Positions 8,815 through 16,269 of a stretch of DNA of 38,267 bases are shown piece after piece (position 1 is the first letter of the stretch; each line of letters opens with the position of its first letter). The stretch is from contig CAZPEP010000004.1 of NCBI GenBank assembly GCA_964585685.1, positions 1 to 38,267 on the forward strand, read 5' to 3'. This DNA is from JALHVH01 sp964585685 (lineage in GTDB: Bacteria; Acidobacteriota; Aminicenantia; Aminicenantales; Saccharicenantaceae). The position numbers were made by a program, and so were the translations under genes. The notes below the pieces were generated by a model that did not search any database, had not been told where the DNA came from, and saw only the letters and a list, made by a program, of their open reading frames with translations.

Positions 8815-9938
8815 GCCGGATCTCCCACATCATCCGCAAGGAGTTCATCCAAATCCGGCGGGACCCGAAGCTCATTCCCATCCTGTTCGTCGCCCCTCTC
8901 CTCCAGCTCCTGCTCCTGGGCTTCGCGGCGAACCTCGACGTCAAGGACATTCCGACCGTCGTCTGCGACCAGGACAGGACAACGGCGAGCCGGGACCTCG
9001 TCTCCCGGTTCCTGAACTCCGGCTATTTTGCCCTGGCGAGGACAGTGGGGGCGCCGGGGGAGATCGACCTTTTCATGAAGAAGGGGGAGGCATCCGTCGC
9101 CATCGTCGTTCCGCGTGGTTTCGCGAATGATATCGCCGCGGGAACGCCCGCGACCGTGGGGATCATCGTGGACGGGTCGGAAAGCCAATCGGCCACGATC
9201 GGCGTGAGCACGGTGTCGATGATCGTGTCGCAGTATGCCCAGGGCCTTGTCTCCGGCGCCCTCGCCCGGCTTCGGGCGATCGGCGTCCGTCCGGTACGGG
9301 TCAATCCCGAGGTCCGCGTCTGGTACAACCCGGAGCTCAAGAGCCGCAACTTCATGGTCCCGGGCATCCTCGGCCTCGTCCTGATGGTCATGACCATGAT
9401 GCTGACCTCGATGGCCGTCGTCCGCGAGAAGGAGACGGGGACGATGGAACAGCTCGTCGTCACCCCTATCCGCCCCTACGAGTTCATCGCCGGAAAACTT
9501 TTGCCCTTCTTGATCATCGGTGTCGTTGACGTGGCCCTGATCATGATCCTTATCCATTTCCTGTTCCGAGTCCCGATGAGGGGGAGCGTCCTCCTGCTTT
9601 TCGGGCTGAGCCTCGTCTTCATGCTGACGACCCTCGGCCTGGGCCTTTTCATTTCGACCATTTCGAACAACCAGCAGCAGGCCATGCTGACGGCGGTCTT
9701 CTTCATGATGCCCATGATCATGTTCTCGGGCTTCGCGTTCCCCATCGAGAACATGCCGAAGGTCGTTCAGGCCTTAACCTACTTCGTACCGCTCCGCTAC
9801 TATTTCGTCATCGTGCGGGGCGTCTACCTGAAGGGCGTGGGCATCCATGAGCTCTGGGGTCAGGGCCTGGCCATGCTCGCTTTTGGATTCGTCATATTGA
9901 CCCTGAGCGTCCTGCGGTTCCGCAAGAAAGTCAGCTGA
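8811..9938 (+). CDS. ABC-2 type transport permease 2
   Basis: The protein has 375 residues and starts at an ATGA overlap with permease 1. Its layout matches its neighbour: first helix ILFVAPLLQLLLLGFAANL, an extracytoplasmic domain with CDQDRTTASRDL, then five helices with VVREKETGTMEQLVVTPIRP. The two permeases clearly arose by duplication but have diverged along their full length. This is the last gene of the efflux operon. The next gene converges from the other strand with a 91-base gap (9939-10029). A run of six T at 10021-10026 occurs there without a convincing stem before it, so I assign no terminator. Confidence 0.94.
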   Translation: MSRISHIIRKEFIQIRRDPKLIPILFVAPLLQLLLLGFAANLDVKDIPTVVCDQDRTTASRDLVSRFLNSGYFALARTVGAPGEIDLFMKKGEASVAIVVPRGFANDIAAGTPATVGIIVDGSESQSATIGVSTVSMIVSQYAQGLVSGALARLRAIGVRPVRVNPEVRVWYNPELKSRNFMVPGILGLVLMVMTMMLTSMAVVREKETGTMEQLVVTPIRPYEFIAGKLLPFLIIGVVDVALIMILIHFLFRVPMRGSVLLLFGLSLVFMLTTLGLGLFISTISNNQQQAMLTAVFFMMPMIMFSGFAFPIENMPKVVQALTYFVPLRYYFVIVRGVYLKGVGIHELWGQGLAMLAFGFVILTLSVLRFRKKVS

Positions 9939-10029
9939 ACCATCCCCGGTCGCTTTCGTCCGCAGCTAGGAAGGCCGGAGAGCGGCGATGGGGGGGGCAC
10001 CAAGTGAGGCCCAGCGCAAGTTTTTTCGC

Positions 10030-12858
10030 TTAGCGGAGCTTCTCGGCGAGACGGCAAAGGCAGTTGTAATAGGGCTCGATGCTCGGGATGAAGTGCCGTT
10101 CGCTGCGGGCGTGCGGTCCGATCCCGGTCTGACCCCAGACGACTCCCTGGCCGTCCGGGGCGAACCTGGCGCTCGTAGCCGGTAGCTTTCGCCCCAGGGC
10201 GGGTTCTCTCCCGAATGTCCCCCTGACGGCAGCCAGGAGATGGCCAAAATAGGGATTGTCGCGGCCGCAGATGATCCCGTCTTCGGAGGCGACGATCTCA
10301 AGCCCCAACTGAAGTCCCGTACAATATTCTTCGACCTTGGAGACGAGCGGCGCGATGCGGTCCTGGGGAATGGACCGGATCTCGATTCCGAGGACCCCGG
10401 AGTCGGCCGTCACGTTGAAGATCCCGGCCTCGCCCACCCGGATGAACGGGAAACGGACCTGGGACTGCCAACCGCCTTCGCCCTTGAGGGTCAGGTGACG
10501 TTCGAACAGACGCGAGAGCTCGTCCCGGGCTCGAAAGAGGCTGGCGCTGAGGTCCATGGGGGCCGCGGCCATTCCCGTATGGGCCTTCTCGCCCCGGGCG
10601 ATGATCTCGAGGCGGACGAGTCCACGGTTCTCCACGCAGACCTCGCCCATCAGCTCATCCCCTCGTTCCCCCGTCCTCTCGCCGGCGATGAGGAGCCTGG
10701 GGGCATATCCGTTCTCCCGGGCAAGCTCGCGCAGGACGTGAGGGGTTCCCGTCGGCTCGCCCTCCCCGATCTCCTCATTCCCGACGAGGAGAAGATTGAC
10801 CGCCGGGAACTCCTGTCCCGACCGTCGCATGTCCTTCATCCAGATGATGTATGTCGCGGCGACGGTTTTCATGTCGGCCGCCCCCCGACCCCAGAGGTAG
10901 TCGCCTTCGACCCGTGGCTCGAACTGTGAGTCATCGGGATCGGGCTCGACGACGTCGAAATGGCCACTCAACATCACCGGGGCGTCGGCTTTGCCCGGAA
11001 AAGTGGCTAGGATCGCCGGGTACTTCCCCTTATCGATAACCCGGACTTCGAGACCGGCTTGCCGGAGATAGTCGTCGATGAGCGTCGCCGTCCTCCGGAC
11101 GTCATCCAGCCTCTCCCTCCCGGAGGGAGCGTTGGTGACCGAAGGGATCCGGATGAGCTTTTTGGCCAGGTCGACGATCTCGGCCGTCTTATTGGGATAG
11201 CGGATCTCCAGCCATGCCCCGGCCGAAGGCTGGAAGCGAACGGGCACACCGGGTTCGCGCTTGGCCTGATCCCTGGCCCGGCCGAGGAGCTCCTGACACT
11301 TGGCCGAATCCCCGTTCTGGCCGACGAGGTCGGAAGCGATCCGCTCCACGTCGCGCGCGACCTCATCTTCCCTTGAGACAGCCATCTGTTTGAGAAGCTC
11401 GGGCGGCACGATGAGATCGGGGCCGATCTCCTTCCGGACCCTGGCCCGGATCCGTTCCGCGGTATTAGGGGCCCCGCCGGCGAACGCCGCGAGAGGTTCC
11501 AGAAGGTCCCTTTTTCCCAATGCTTCCGTCAGAGGGCCCAGATCCTGGAGCGTCCGGCCTAAGAACTCCCGCATTGGGGTCGTCTTGCCGGAGAAGGGAT
11601 CCTCGATCTCTGCTCTCAACCCGGCTTCGGCCGCCCGCCGTTCGTTGCGCCGGGCGCGGGCCAAGTCTTCGGCGTCGTAGCGGAAGGCTCTGGCGAACGT
11701 TGGGTCGGCGTAGAAAGCGATGAGCAGGAGTTCTTTCAAAGCCAACCCGGCGATATCCAGATCCAAGGGATGGCCGCCTTCATCCGTGCGCACTTCGACC
11801 CGGGCCATCGGCAGGTCGATCCGAGCCAGGAGGTTCTGAACGATGATCCGATCGGCCATCTCCTCCGCCGGCTCCGTTTCGTTCGATGCGTAGAGGCCTC
11901 GGCGGTAGATGTCGTGCAACTGATCGCTCGAGATCGCGATCAGCCGTTCAACGGGGTCGGCGAACGATCGTGCCCGGACAGCGGTCCAATTGTTGTTCCC
12001 AAACCGGATCCCCCGCCGAACCAGGTCGTACGATAGGCGCAGGTAGTCGGCATGGGAACGGTAGAGGTCCGGAAGGTCGATGTTTTCCGGGCTCGGGAAG
12101 GTCATGTTCCGCACGGAATCGAATTCCGTGAGAACGACGACGGGCCGGCCGTTTCGGGTTTCGGCCCGAAAGGGCGTGCCTGCGGATACCGCGATGAACA
12201 GGGCCGCATAGGCCCTCATCAGCCGCGTCCCCTCGATGTACACCCTGTTCTTGTAGCCGTCGAGATGGCCGTCTCCCCTCTCCGACGGGGACAAGTGCAT
12301 GAAGTCCCAGGCCAGCAATGGCTCGGGGAGTGATAGATTGGCATGGATCCCCGCGGTGGCCAGATGGGAGCCATAGAGGTCAACGCAGCGCTCGAGATAC
12401 CGCCGTTTGGCCAGGTTCCAGCCTCCGGGGATCGAGTCGTGATCGACCTCGACGGGAATCAGCAGATTCCCCTGAAACGAGTACAGGCGCTCGCCGAAGG
12501 CGCGACCCGCCCTGGCTAGGGCGTTGAGAAGGCAGGCTTCAAGAAGCCTCGACTCGTATACCGCTCCCACGGGAGAGTAATAGGGCTGGGTGACCCATTC
12601 GATCATCCAATGAAATACCTCGAGTTGGCTGCGCTCGGCCAGCCATTCCGGGAGGAAATCCGACCTCAGGACGTCAACGAATGACCGCCGCTCGGGGCCC
12701 GACCCCACGGTCCCCAGGGGCCGCAGTTCCGAGTCCAGCATGTTCCATTCGAGTTCGAGCCCGCATGTTCCCCTCGCCGCGTGGCTTTTCAGGGCCTCTT
12801 CGCGGGCGAGCAGGTATTTTTCGGCGAATCGGCCGACGTCATTCGGCGAGGAGCGCAT
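10030..12858 (-). CDS. GCS2-like carboxylate-amine ligase fused to an M20 metallopeptidase/deacylase
   Basis: The protein has 942 residues from the ATG at 12858, preceded by GGAGGGG. An upstream in-frame ATG at 13005 lies wholly inside the aminotransferase gene and adds only shadow sequence. Residues about 25-400 resemble the glutamate-cysteine ligase family 2 fold: GLELEW (33-38), GIHANLSLP (171-178) and RVEVRTDE (353-360) match its nucleotide/metal and substrate regions. Residues about 400-545 form a charged helical linker. Residues about 555-942 are a complete M20 domain: H633 in SGHFDVVEP, D662 in GRGAADMK, E695/E696 in GNEEIGEG, E727 in AGERTG and H916 in PHARSE. The chain could therefore make and break amide bonds. 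It overlaps the aminotransferase end by 20 bases. Domain calls are confident; the reaction is unknown, and I know of no described enzyme with this architecture. Confidence 0.9.
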   Translation of the reverse strand: MRSSPNDVGRFAEKYLLAREEALKSHAARGTCGLELEWNMLDSELRPLGTVGSGPERRSFVDVLRSDFLPEWLAERSQLEVFHWMIEWVTQPYYSPVGAVYESRLLEACLLNALARAGRAFGERLYSFQGNLLIPVEVDHDSIPGGWNLAKRRYLERCVDLYGSHLATAGIHANLSLPEPLLAWDFMHLSPSERGDGHLDGYKNRVYIEGTRLMRAYAALFIAVSAGTPFRAETRNGRPVVVLTEFDSVRNMTFPSPENIDLPDLYRSHADYLRLSYDLVRRGIRFGNNNWTAVRARSFADPVERLIAISSDQLHDIYRRGLYASNETEPAEEMADRIIVQNLLARIDLPMARVEVRTDEGGHPLDLDIAGLALKELLLIAFYADPTFARAFRYDAEDLARARRNERRAAEAGLRAEIEDPFSGKTTPMREFLGRTLQDLGPLTEALGKRDLLEPLAAFAGGAPNTAERIRARVRKEIGPDLIVPPELLKQMAVSREDEVARDVERIASDLVGQNGDSAKCQELLGRARDQAKREPGVPVRFQPSAGAWLEIRYPNKTAEIVDLAKKLIRIPSVTNAPSGRERLDDVRRTATLIDDYLRQAGLEVRVIDKGKYPAILATFPGKADAPVMLSGHFDVVEPDPDDSQFEPRVEGDYLWGRGAADMKTVAATYIIWMKDMRRSGQEFPAVNLLLVGNEEIGEGEPTGTPHVLRELARENGYAPRLLIAGERTGERGDELMGEVCVENRGLVRLEIIARGEKAHTGMAAAPMDLSASLFRARDELSRLFERHLTLKGEGGWQSQVRFPFIRVGEAGIFNVTADSGVLGIEIRSIPQDRIAPLVSKVEEYCTGLQLGLEIVASEDGIICGRDNPYFGHLLAAVRGTFGREPALGRKLPATSARFAPDGQGVVWGQTGIGPHARSERHFIPSIEPYYNCLCRLAEKLR

Positions 12859-14146
12859 CCAGCCCCTCCAAGAAACGCTGGGCCGCCCCCAGGGTTTTCT
12901 CGACCGGTGTCGCATACGAGAAGCGGATCCAGTCCCCTCCGAAGGGGGAGAAGTAGATTCCGGGAACGACCGCAACGCCCCATTTTTCAGCGAGGTATTG
13001 TCCAAGGGGCTCGGTGTCGGCCCAGCCCTTAGGCCTCAGCCACGGACCGACGTGGATGAATGCGTAGTAACCCTGACCGAGGATCGAAGTGAACCTGTGC
13101 TCGGAGAGAAACGCCCGCAGGGCCCGCCGGCTGGCGTTGGTCGGTTCGACGATCGAACGACATGCCTCCGCGTAGCCCATCTGATATGCCGCCATGGCCA
13201 CAGCCATCGAATAAAACGAGGGGATGACCGTATGCGAAGCCCGGGCCGTGATCCACTTGATCACCGGCTCAGCGGCGACGAGATGACAGTTCCGGACGTT
13301 CGATGCGCCCAGGGACTTTGTGATGCCGTCCAGGAAAATAAGGCGGGCCTGCTCGGAAGGCTCGAACGCCTGGAAGAACTTGTTGAGATCCATCGGGGGT
13401 TCCTCGGCGATATAGTGATACATCCAGTCATAGAGGACATAGGCCACACCTAGGCGCAAAGCGGCCTTGCCTAACCGGACCTGCCGTTCCGTCGAGATCA
13501 CGTTCCCGGTGGGATTGTCCGGAGAGGTGACGATGAGGCCGGCGATCTTGCGGCCGCCACGCTCGGCGAACCGGACGCAGGCCTCCAGGCCGTCCTCCGT
13601 GTACGCCCAGCCTTCCTCGGCCTGCCCGGGAGCCAGCAGGACGTTGGCCCCGACGCCGTAGGGCCCCCAATTGTAGGAGATCCACGGAACCCGGCTGACG
13701 ATGATCATGTCCCCGGACCGGCCGTGCCCCAGGGCCAGCATCGCCGAGTACGCTTTAGCCAGGGCGTCGCGGCCGCCCACCGTGGCCAGGATGTTTGTCG
13801 GCCCGAGACCCGAGGCCGCGTCCAGCTTCCAATAATTTTCGATGACGGACCTGCGGTAAGCCTCCGTACCGAAGGGCATATCATAAGCGGTGCCGTGCGC
13901 CCGCTGAAGGTCGGCAGCCTTCTGCAGAAGTTCCGGAGATACTCCGGGCAGGCTGGCCCCGCCGTCCCCCTGGGACGCGTCGAAGGTTTCAGCGTCCGGA
14001 TGATGTTTGAGATAAACGGCCAGGCTCTTGTTGATCAGGAACATGCGCGAGGCCGGAATATCGGTCATACGCTTCAAATGGTCACTTACGGGAATGAGAT
14101 TCTCTTCCGGTACGACGGTCCTCGGCCCGTTCTTTTCGGTGTCCAT
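12839..14146 (-). CDS. PLP-dependent aminotransferase, class I/II, linked to the ligase-hydrolase fusion
   Basis: I chose the ATG at 14146 (435 residues) because AGGAGGG precedes it; an in-frame start at 14227 lacks such a site. Fold-type I motifs are present: a phosphate-binding turn near VGGRDALAK (123-131), SPDNPTGNV (208-216), D240 in the YD pair that contacts the PLP ring, Schiff-base lysine K277 in DGITKSLGAS, and substrate-binding R408 in WIRFSYA. The N-terminal about 50 residues (SDHLKRMTDIPASRMF) are longer than in plain aspartate aminotransferases. The gene is first in a two-gene unit with the GCS2-M20 fusion, so both probably act on one small-molecule pathway. Decarboxylase-like or cyclising PLP chemistry in the same fold cannot be excluded from sequence alone. 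Confidence 0.9.
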   Translation of the reverse strand: MDTEKNGPRTVVPEENLIPVSDHLKRMTDIPASRMFLINKSLAVYLKHHPDAETFDASQGDGGASLPGVSPELLQKAADLQRAHGTAYDMPFGTEAYRRSVIENYWKLDAASGLGPTNILATVGGRDALAKAYSAMLALGHGRSGDMIIVSRVPWISYNWGPYGVGANVLLAPGQAEEGWAYTEDGLEACVRFAERGGRKIAGLIVTSPDNPTGNVISTERQVRLGKAALRLGVAYVLYDWMYHYIAEEPPMDLNKFFQAFEPSEQARLIFLDGITKSLGASNVRNCHLVAAEPVIKWITARASHTVIPSFYSMAVAMAAYQMGYAEACRSIVEPTNASRRALRAFLSEHRFTSILGQGYYAFIHVGPWLRPKGWADTEPLGQYLAEKWGVAVVPGIYFSPFGGDWIRFSYATPVEKTLGAAQRFLEGLDALLAE

Positions 14147-14169
14147 AGATCCCTCCTGAGTTCGCTTTC

Positions 14170-14183
14170 GCCGGATATCCGGC
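14170..14183. promoter_or_regulatory. 14-bp perfect palindrome in the aminotransferase leader
   Basis: GCCGGATATCCGGC at 14170-14183 is a perfect palindrome. It lies between the predicted transcription start (around 14192) and the aminotransferase ATG at 14146. It could be a regulator site or form a small leader hairpin. There is no direct evidence for either. Confidence 0.35.
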
Positions 14184-14198
14184 CGAATGGCCGCGGGG

Positions 14199-14227
14199 AG
14201 TTTAGCATACGTATCGGCGGGAATCAA
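14199..14227 (-). promoter_or_regulatory. Candidate sigma70 promoter of the aminotransferase-fusion unit
   Basis: On the minus strand, TTGATT (14227-14222) and TAAACT (14204-14199) are separated by 17 bases. Each matches 4 of 6 consensus bases. An 8-bp palindrome ATACGTAT (14207-14214) lies in the spacer, where a repressor or spacer-twisting activator could bind. Confidence 0.45.
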
Positions 14228-14324
14228 TCGAGCTTTGAACGCTGATTTCGGACCGCGGCCTGAAGCGGTTTGGAGGTTTCTCCGAAGAGGAGCGATTCGA
14301 GCTCGGAAGGGAGGGGATCCATGT

Positions 14325-14354
14325 TTGACATATTCAGCGCTATTGTCCTACCAT
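14325..14354 (+). promoter_or_regulatory. Candidate promoter of the serine hydrolase, giving a nearly leaderless mRNA
   Basis: TTGACA (14325-14330, consensus) and TACCAT (14349-14354) are separated by 18 bases. A start about 7 bases after the -10 element would be at about 14361, only 3 bases before the chosen ATG. The -10 element is weak (4 of 6). Confidence 0.45.
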
Positions 14355-14363
14355 TTGGGCGGT

Positions 14364-15500
14364 ATGAGGAAGCCCGGATGGATGCGGGAGGTCCTGGCCA
14401 TGGCGTTGATGATGATCTCCGTGTCTCACTCAGCGGGAGCGGATTCGAGGGCAAAGCGCGTGGAAGAGGTCTTTGCGAGAATGGTCTTGGACCGGGAGCC
14501 CGGCGCGGCGGTTCTTGTCGTCGAGGGTGGACGGGTCGTTTTCGAGCGCGGCTACGGTATCGCCGACTTCCGGACGATGCGGCCCATCGACGAGATGACG
14601 AACTTCCGCCTGGCCTCGGTGACGAAACAATTCACGGCGGCGGCCGTCTGTCTCCTCGTCCGTGACGGCAAGCTGTGCTATGACGATGCCCTAACGTCCG
14701 TTTTCCCGGATTTCCCCGCCTACGGCCGCGATATTAGCATCCGCCATCTGCTCCAGCACACGTCGGGGCTCCCAGATTATGAGAACCTCATGATGGCGCC
14801 CGACCCGGCCGTCCCGGTCGAGGAAGCTCAGATCGAGGATGCCGAGGTGCTCGAGCTCCTCGAACGTCAGACGGCCGGGAAGTTCCCTCCCGGCACGAAA
14901 TGGGACTACAGCAACTCCGGATATGTCGTGCTGGGCCTCGTCGTTGAAAAGGCCGCGGGCCTTCCTTTCGGGCGGTTTCTGCGGGACCGGATCTTTGCAG
15001 TCCTCGGGATGGAAGGGACCATGGCCTACGAGCGCGGGAAGAACGAGGTTCGCGACCGGGCTTTCGGACACACGTTCGAGAAAGGAAGGTGGCGGGAGAC
15101 GGATCAGAGCCCGACCTCGGCGACCCTGGGCGACGGCGGCGTCTACTCCTCTCTCCGCGACATGGCCCGGTGGGATACGGCGCTAAGGGACCATACCCTG
15201 CTCAGCGCCGCAGAAACGAAACTGGCCCTAACTCCTGTCCTGGCTCCGGCAGGCCCACCCGTCGAACCGGACGGCATGCCTGCGGCCTATGGGTTCGGTT
15301 GGTTCCTCAACCCGTGGAAGGGGCACGCCCGCGCCTGGCACTACGGGGAGACCGTCGGGTTCCGGACGGCGATCCAACGCTTTGTCGCCAACGGCGTCAC
15401 GGTCGTTGTCCTGTGCAATCGCGGCGACGCCGACGCGGCGGGCCTGGCGCTCAGAGCGGCCAAACCGTACCTGAAGAAAGGCCCGACACCGCTCAGGTAG
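14364..15500 (+). CDS. Exported beta-lactamase-fold serine hydrolase (class C/DD-peptidase superfamily)
   Basis: The protein has 378 residues from the ATG at 14364, which gives a signal peptide (VLAMALMMISVSHSAGA). An upstream in-frame ATG at 14187 lies before the apparent promoter. Catalytic motifs of the beta-lactamase/penicillin-binding superfamily are clear: nucleophile and general base in ASVTKQF (SxxK), then YSNSGY (YxN). HYGETVGF occupies the third, KTG-like position. The phrase LLQHTSGLPDYE is typical of the Pfam beta-lactamase group that includes esterases and D-aminopeptidases. It probably acts in the periplasm on peptidoglycan peptides, D-amino-acid peptides or esters. It is divergent from the aminotransferase unit and convergent with the OmpA-like gene. 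Resistance to beta-lactams should not be assumed. Confidence 0.9.
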   Translation: MRKPGWMREVLAMALMMISVSHSAGADSRAKRVEEVFARMVLDREPGAAVLVVEGGRVVFERGYGIADFRTMRPIDEMTNFRLASVTKQFTAAAVCLLVRDGKLCYDDALTSVFPDFPAYGRDISIRHLLQHTSGLPDYENLMMAPDPAVPVEEAQIEDAEVLELLERQTAGKFPPGTKWDYSNSGYVVLGLVVEKAAGLPFGRFLRDRIFAVLGMEGTMAYERGKNEVRDRAFGHTFEKGRWRETDQSPTSATLGDGGVYSSLRDMARWDTALRDHTLLSAAETKLALTPVLAPAGPPVEPDGMPAAYGFGWFLNPWKGHARAWHYGETVGFRTAIQRFVANGVTVVVLCNRGDADAAGLALRAAKPYLKKGPTPLR

Positions 15501-15558
15501 GGGGGGAGACGGCTCAAGGCCCGCTCGTGGACCTCGAGAACGACCCTGCCGCCCGGTT

Positions 15559-16194
15559 TTATTCGTAGACCAGGATGTCCACCCGCCGGTTCTGCGCTCT
15601 CCCGTCGCGGGTGGCGTTGTCGGCGACCGGCACGGAGCTCCCGAGGCTGATCGTCTCCATCCGGTGCAGGGGGACGTGGTGCTTCATGTAGAGATAGTTC
15701 ATTACGGCGTCGGCCCTCTTCTTCCCGAGGAGGACGTTGACGCTTTCTTCTCCGGTCTTGTCCGTGTGCCCCTGGATCTCTATATAAACACCCCGGTTCA
15801 GGGCGACAAGATTCTCGACGAACTTGTCCAGGGCGGCCTGGGCTTCGGGGGAGAGCTCAGAGCTGTCGAACTTGAACTTCGCATCGGAGCTCTTCAAAGT
15901 TTCCGTGAAGAGCAGATTGCCCCGGACCATCTTCTTGACGTCCTCGATCTTCCCGTCGACGGCGACGAACTGGGAATCATGCTGGGTGATGAGCGAGCCG
16001 ATCGAGGTCAGGCGCTCGTCGTGCTCCTTGATCCTCTTCTGGCTCTCCTCGACCGACGTTCCGACGTCCTCGACCTTCTTGTCCAGGGCGGCCATCTCTG
16101 TCTGGAAACTTTTCTTGGTGACACAGCCGGTCGCGGCTATGATGAACGCCATCATTAGGATTCCGGCGACCACAACGAATTTTCTTTCTCTCAT
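15559..16194 (-). CDS. OmpA-like peptidoglycan-binding lipoprotein with coiled-coil spacer
   Basis: The protein has 211 residues from the ATG at 16194, with a perfect AAGGAGG 6 bases upstream. A lipoprotein signal ends in IIAATGC, so Cys about 24 would be acylated. Residues about 30-95 form a heptad-rich coiled coil (AALDKKVEDVGTSVEESQKR). The C-terminal OmpA domain (about 105-211) carries the peptidoglycan-binding region IEIQGHTDKTGEESVN and the end motif DGRAQNRRVDI with its binding Arg. It should tether the outer membrane to the cell wall, like Pal. It has its own promoter and sits downstream of the VWA gene. Confidence 0.95.
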   Translation of the reverse strand: MRERKFVVVAGILMMAFIIAATGCVTKKSFQTEMAALDKKVEDVGTSVEESQKRIKEHDERLTSIGSLITQHDSQFVAVDGKIEDVKKMVRGNLLFTETLKSSDAKFKFDSSELSPEAQAALDKFVENLVALNRGVYIEIQGHTDKTGEESVNVLLGKKRADAVMNYLYMKHHVPLHRMETISLGSSVPVADNATRDGRAQNRRVDILVYE

Positions 16195-16207
16195 GAAAGC
16201 CTCCTTT

Positions 16208-16228
16208 AGGCCCGGCCTATTCCGGCCT
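16208..16228 (-). other. Leader hairpin next to the OmpA-like lipoprotein ribosome site
   Basis: AGGCCCGG (16208-16215) pairs with CCGGCCT (16222-16228) with one bulged base and a 6-base loop. In the minus-strand mRNA this stem ends one base before the Shine-Dalgarno run (16206-16200), so it may stabilise the 5' end or modulate translation. Confidence 0.35.
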
Positions 16229-16239
16229 GGGTTCTTAAT

Positions 16240-16267
16240 ATTATAGGCCAAATCGGGGCGAATTCAA
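16240..16267 (-). promoter_or_regulatory. Promoter of the OmpA-like lipoprotein gene
   Basis: A consensus -10 TATAAT (16245-16240) has TTGAAT (16267-16262) 16 bases upstream on the minus strand. It lies in the gap after the VWA gene stop, so the lipoprotein can be expressed independently. Confidence 0.7.
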
Positions 16268-16269
16268 AG

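Noticed and set aside
10013..10030. Possible terminator with TTTTTT after the efflux operon
   Set aside because: No stable stem precedes the T run; AGCG/CGCT spans the T run itself.
12859..13005. Upstream in-frame start giving the fusion protein 49 more residues
   Set aside because: The extension lies entirely inside the aminotransferase gene in another frame, is low-complexity basic sequence, and the ATG at 12858 has a strong ribosome site.
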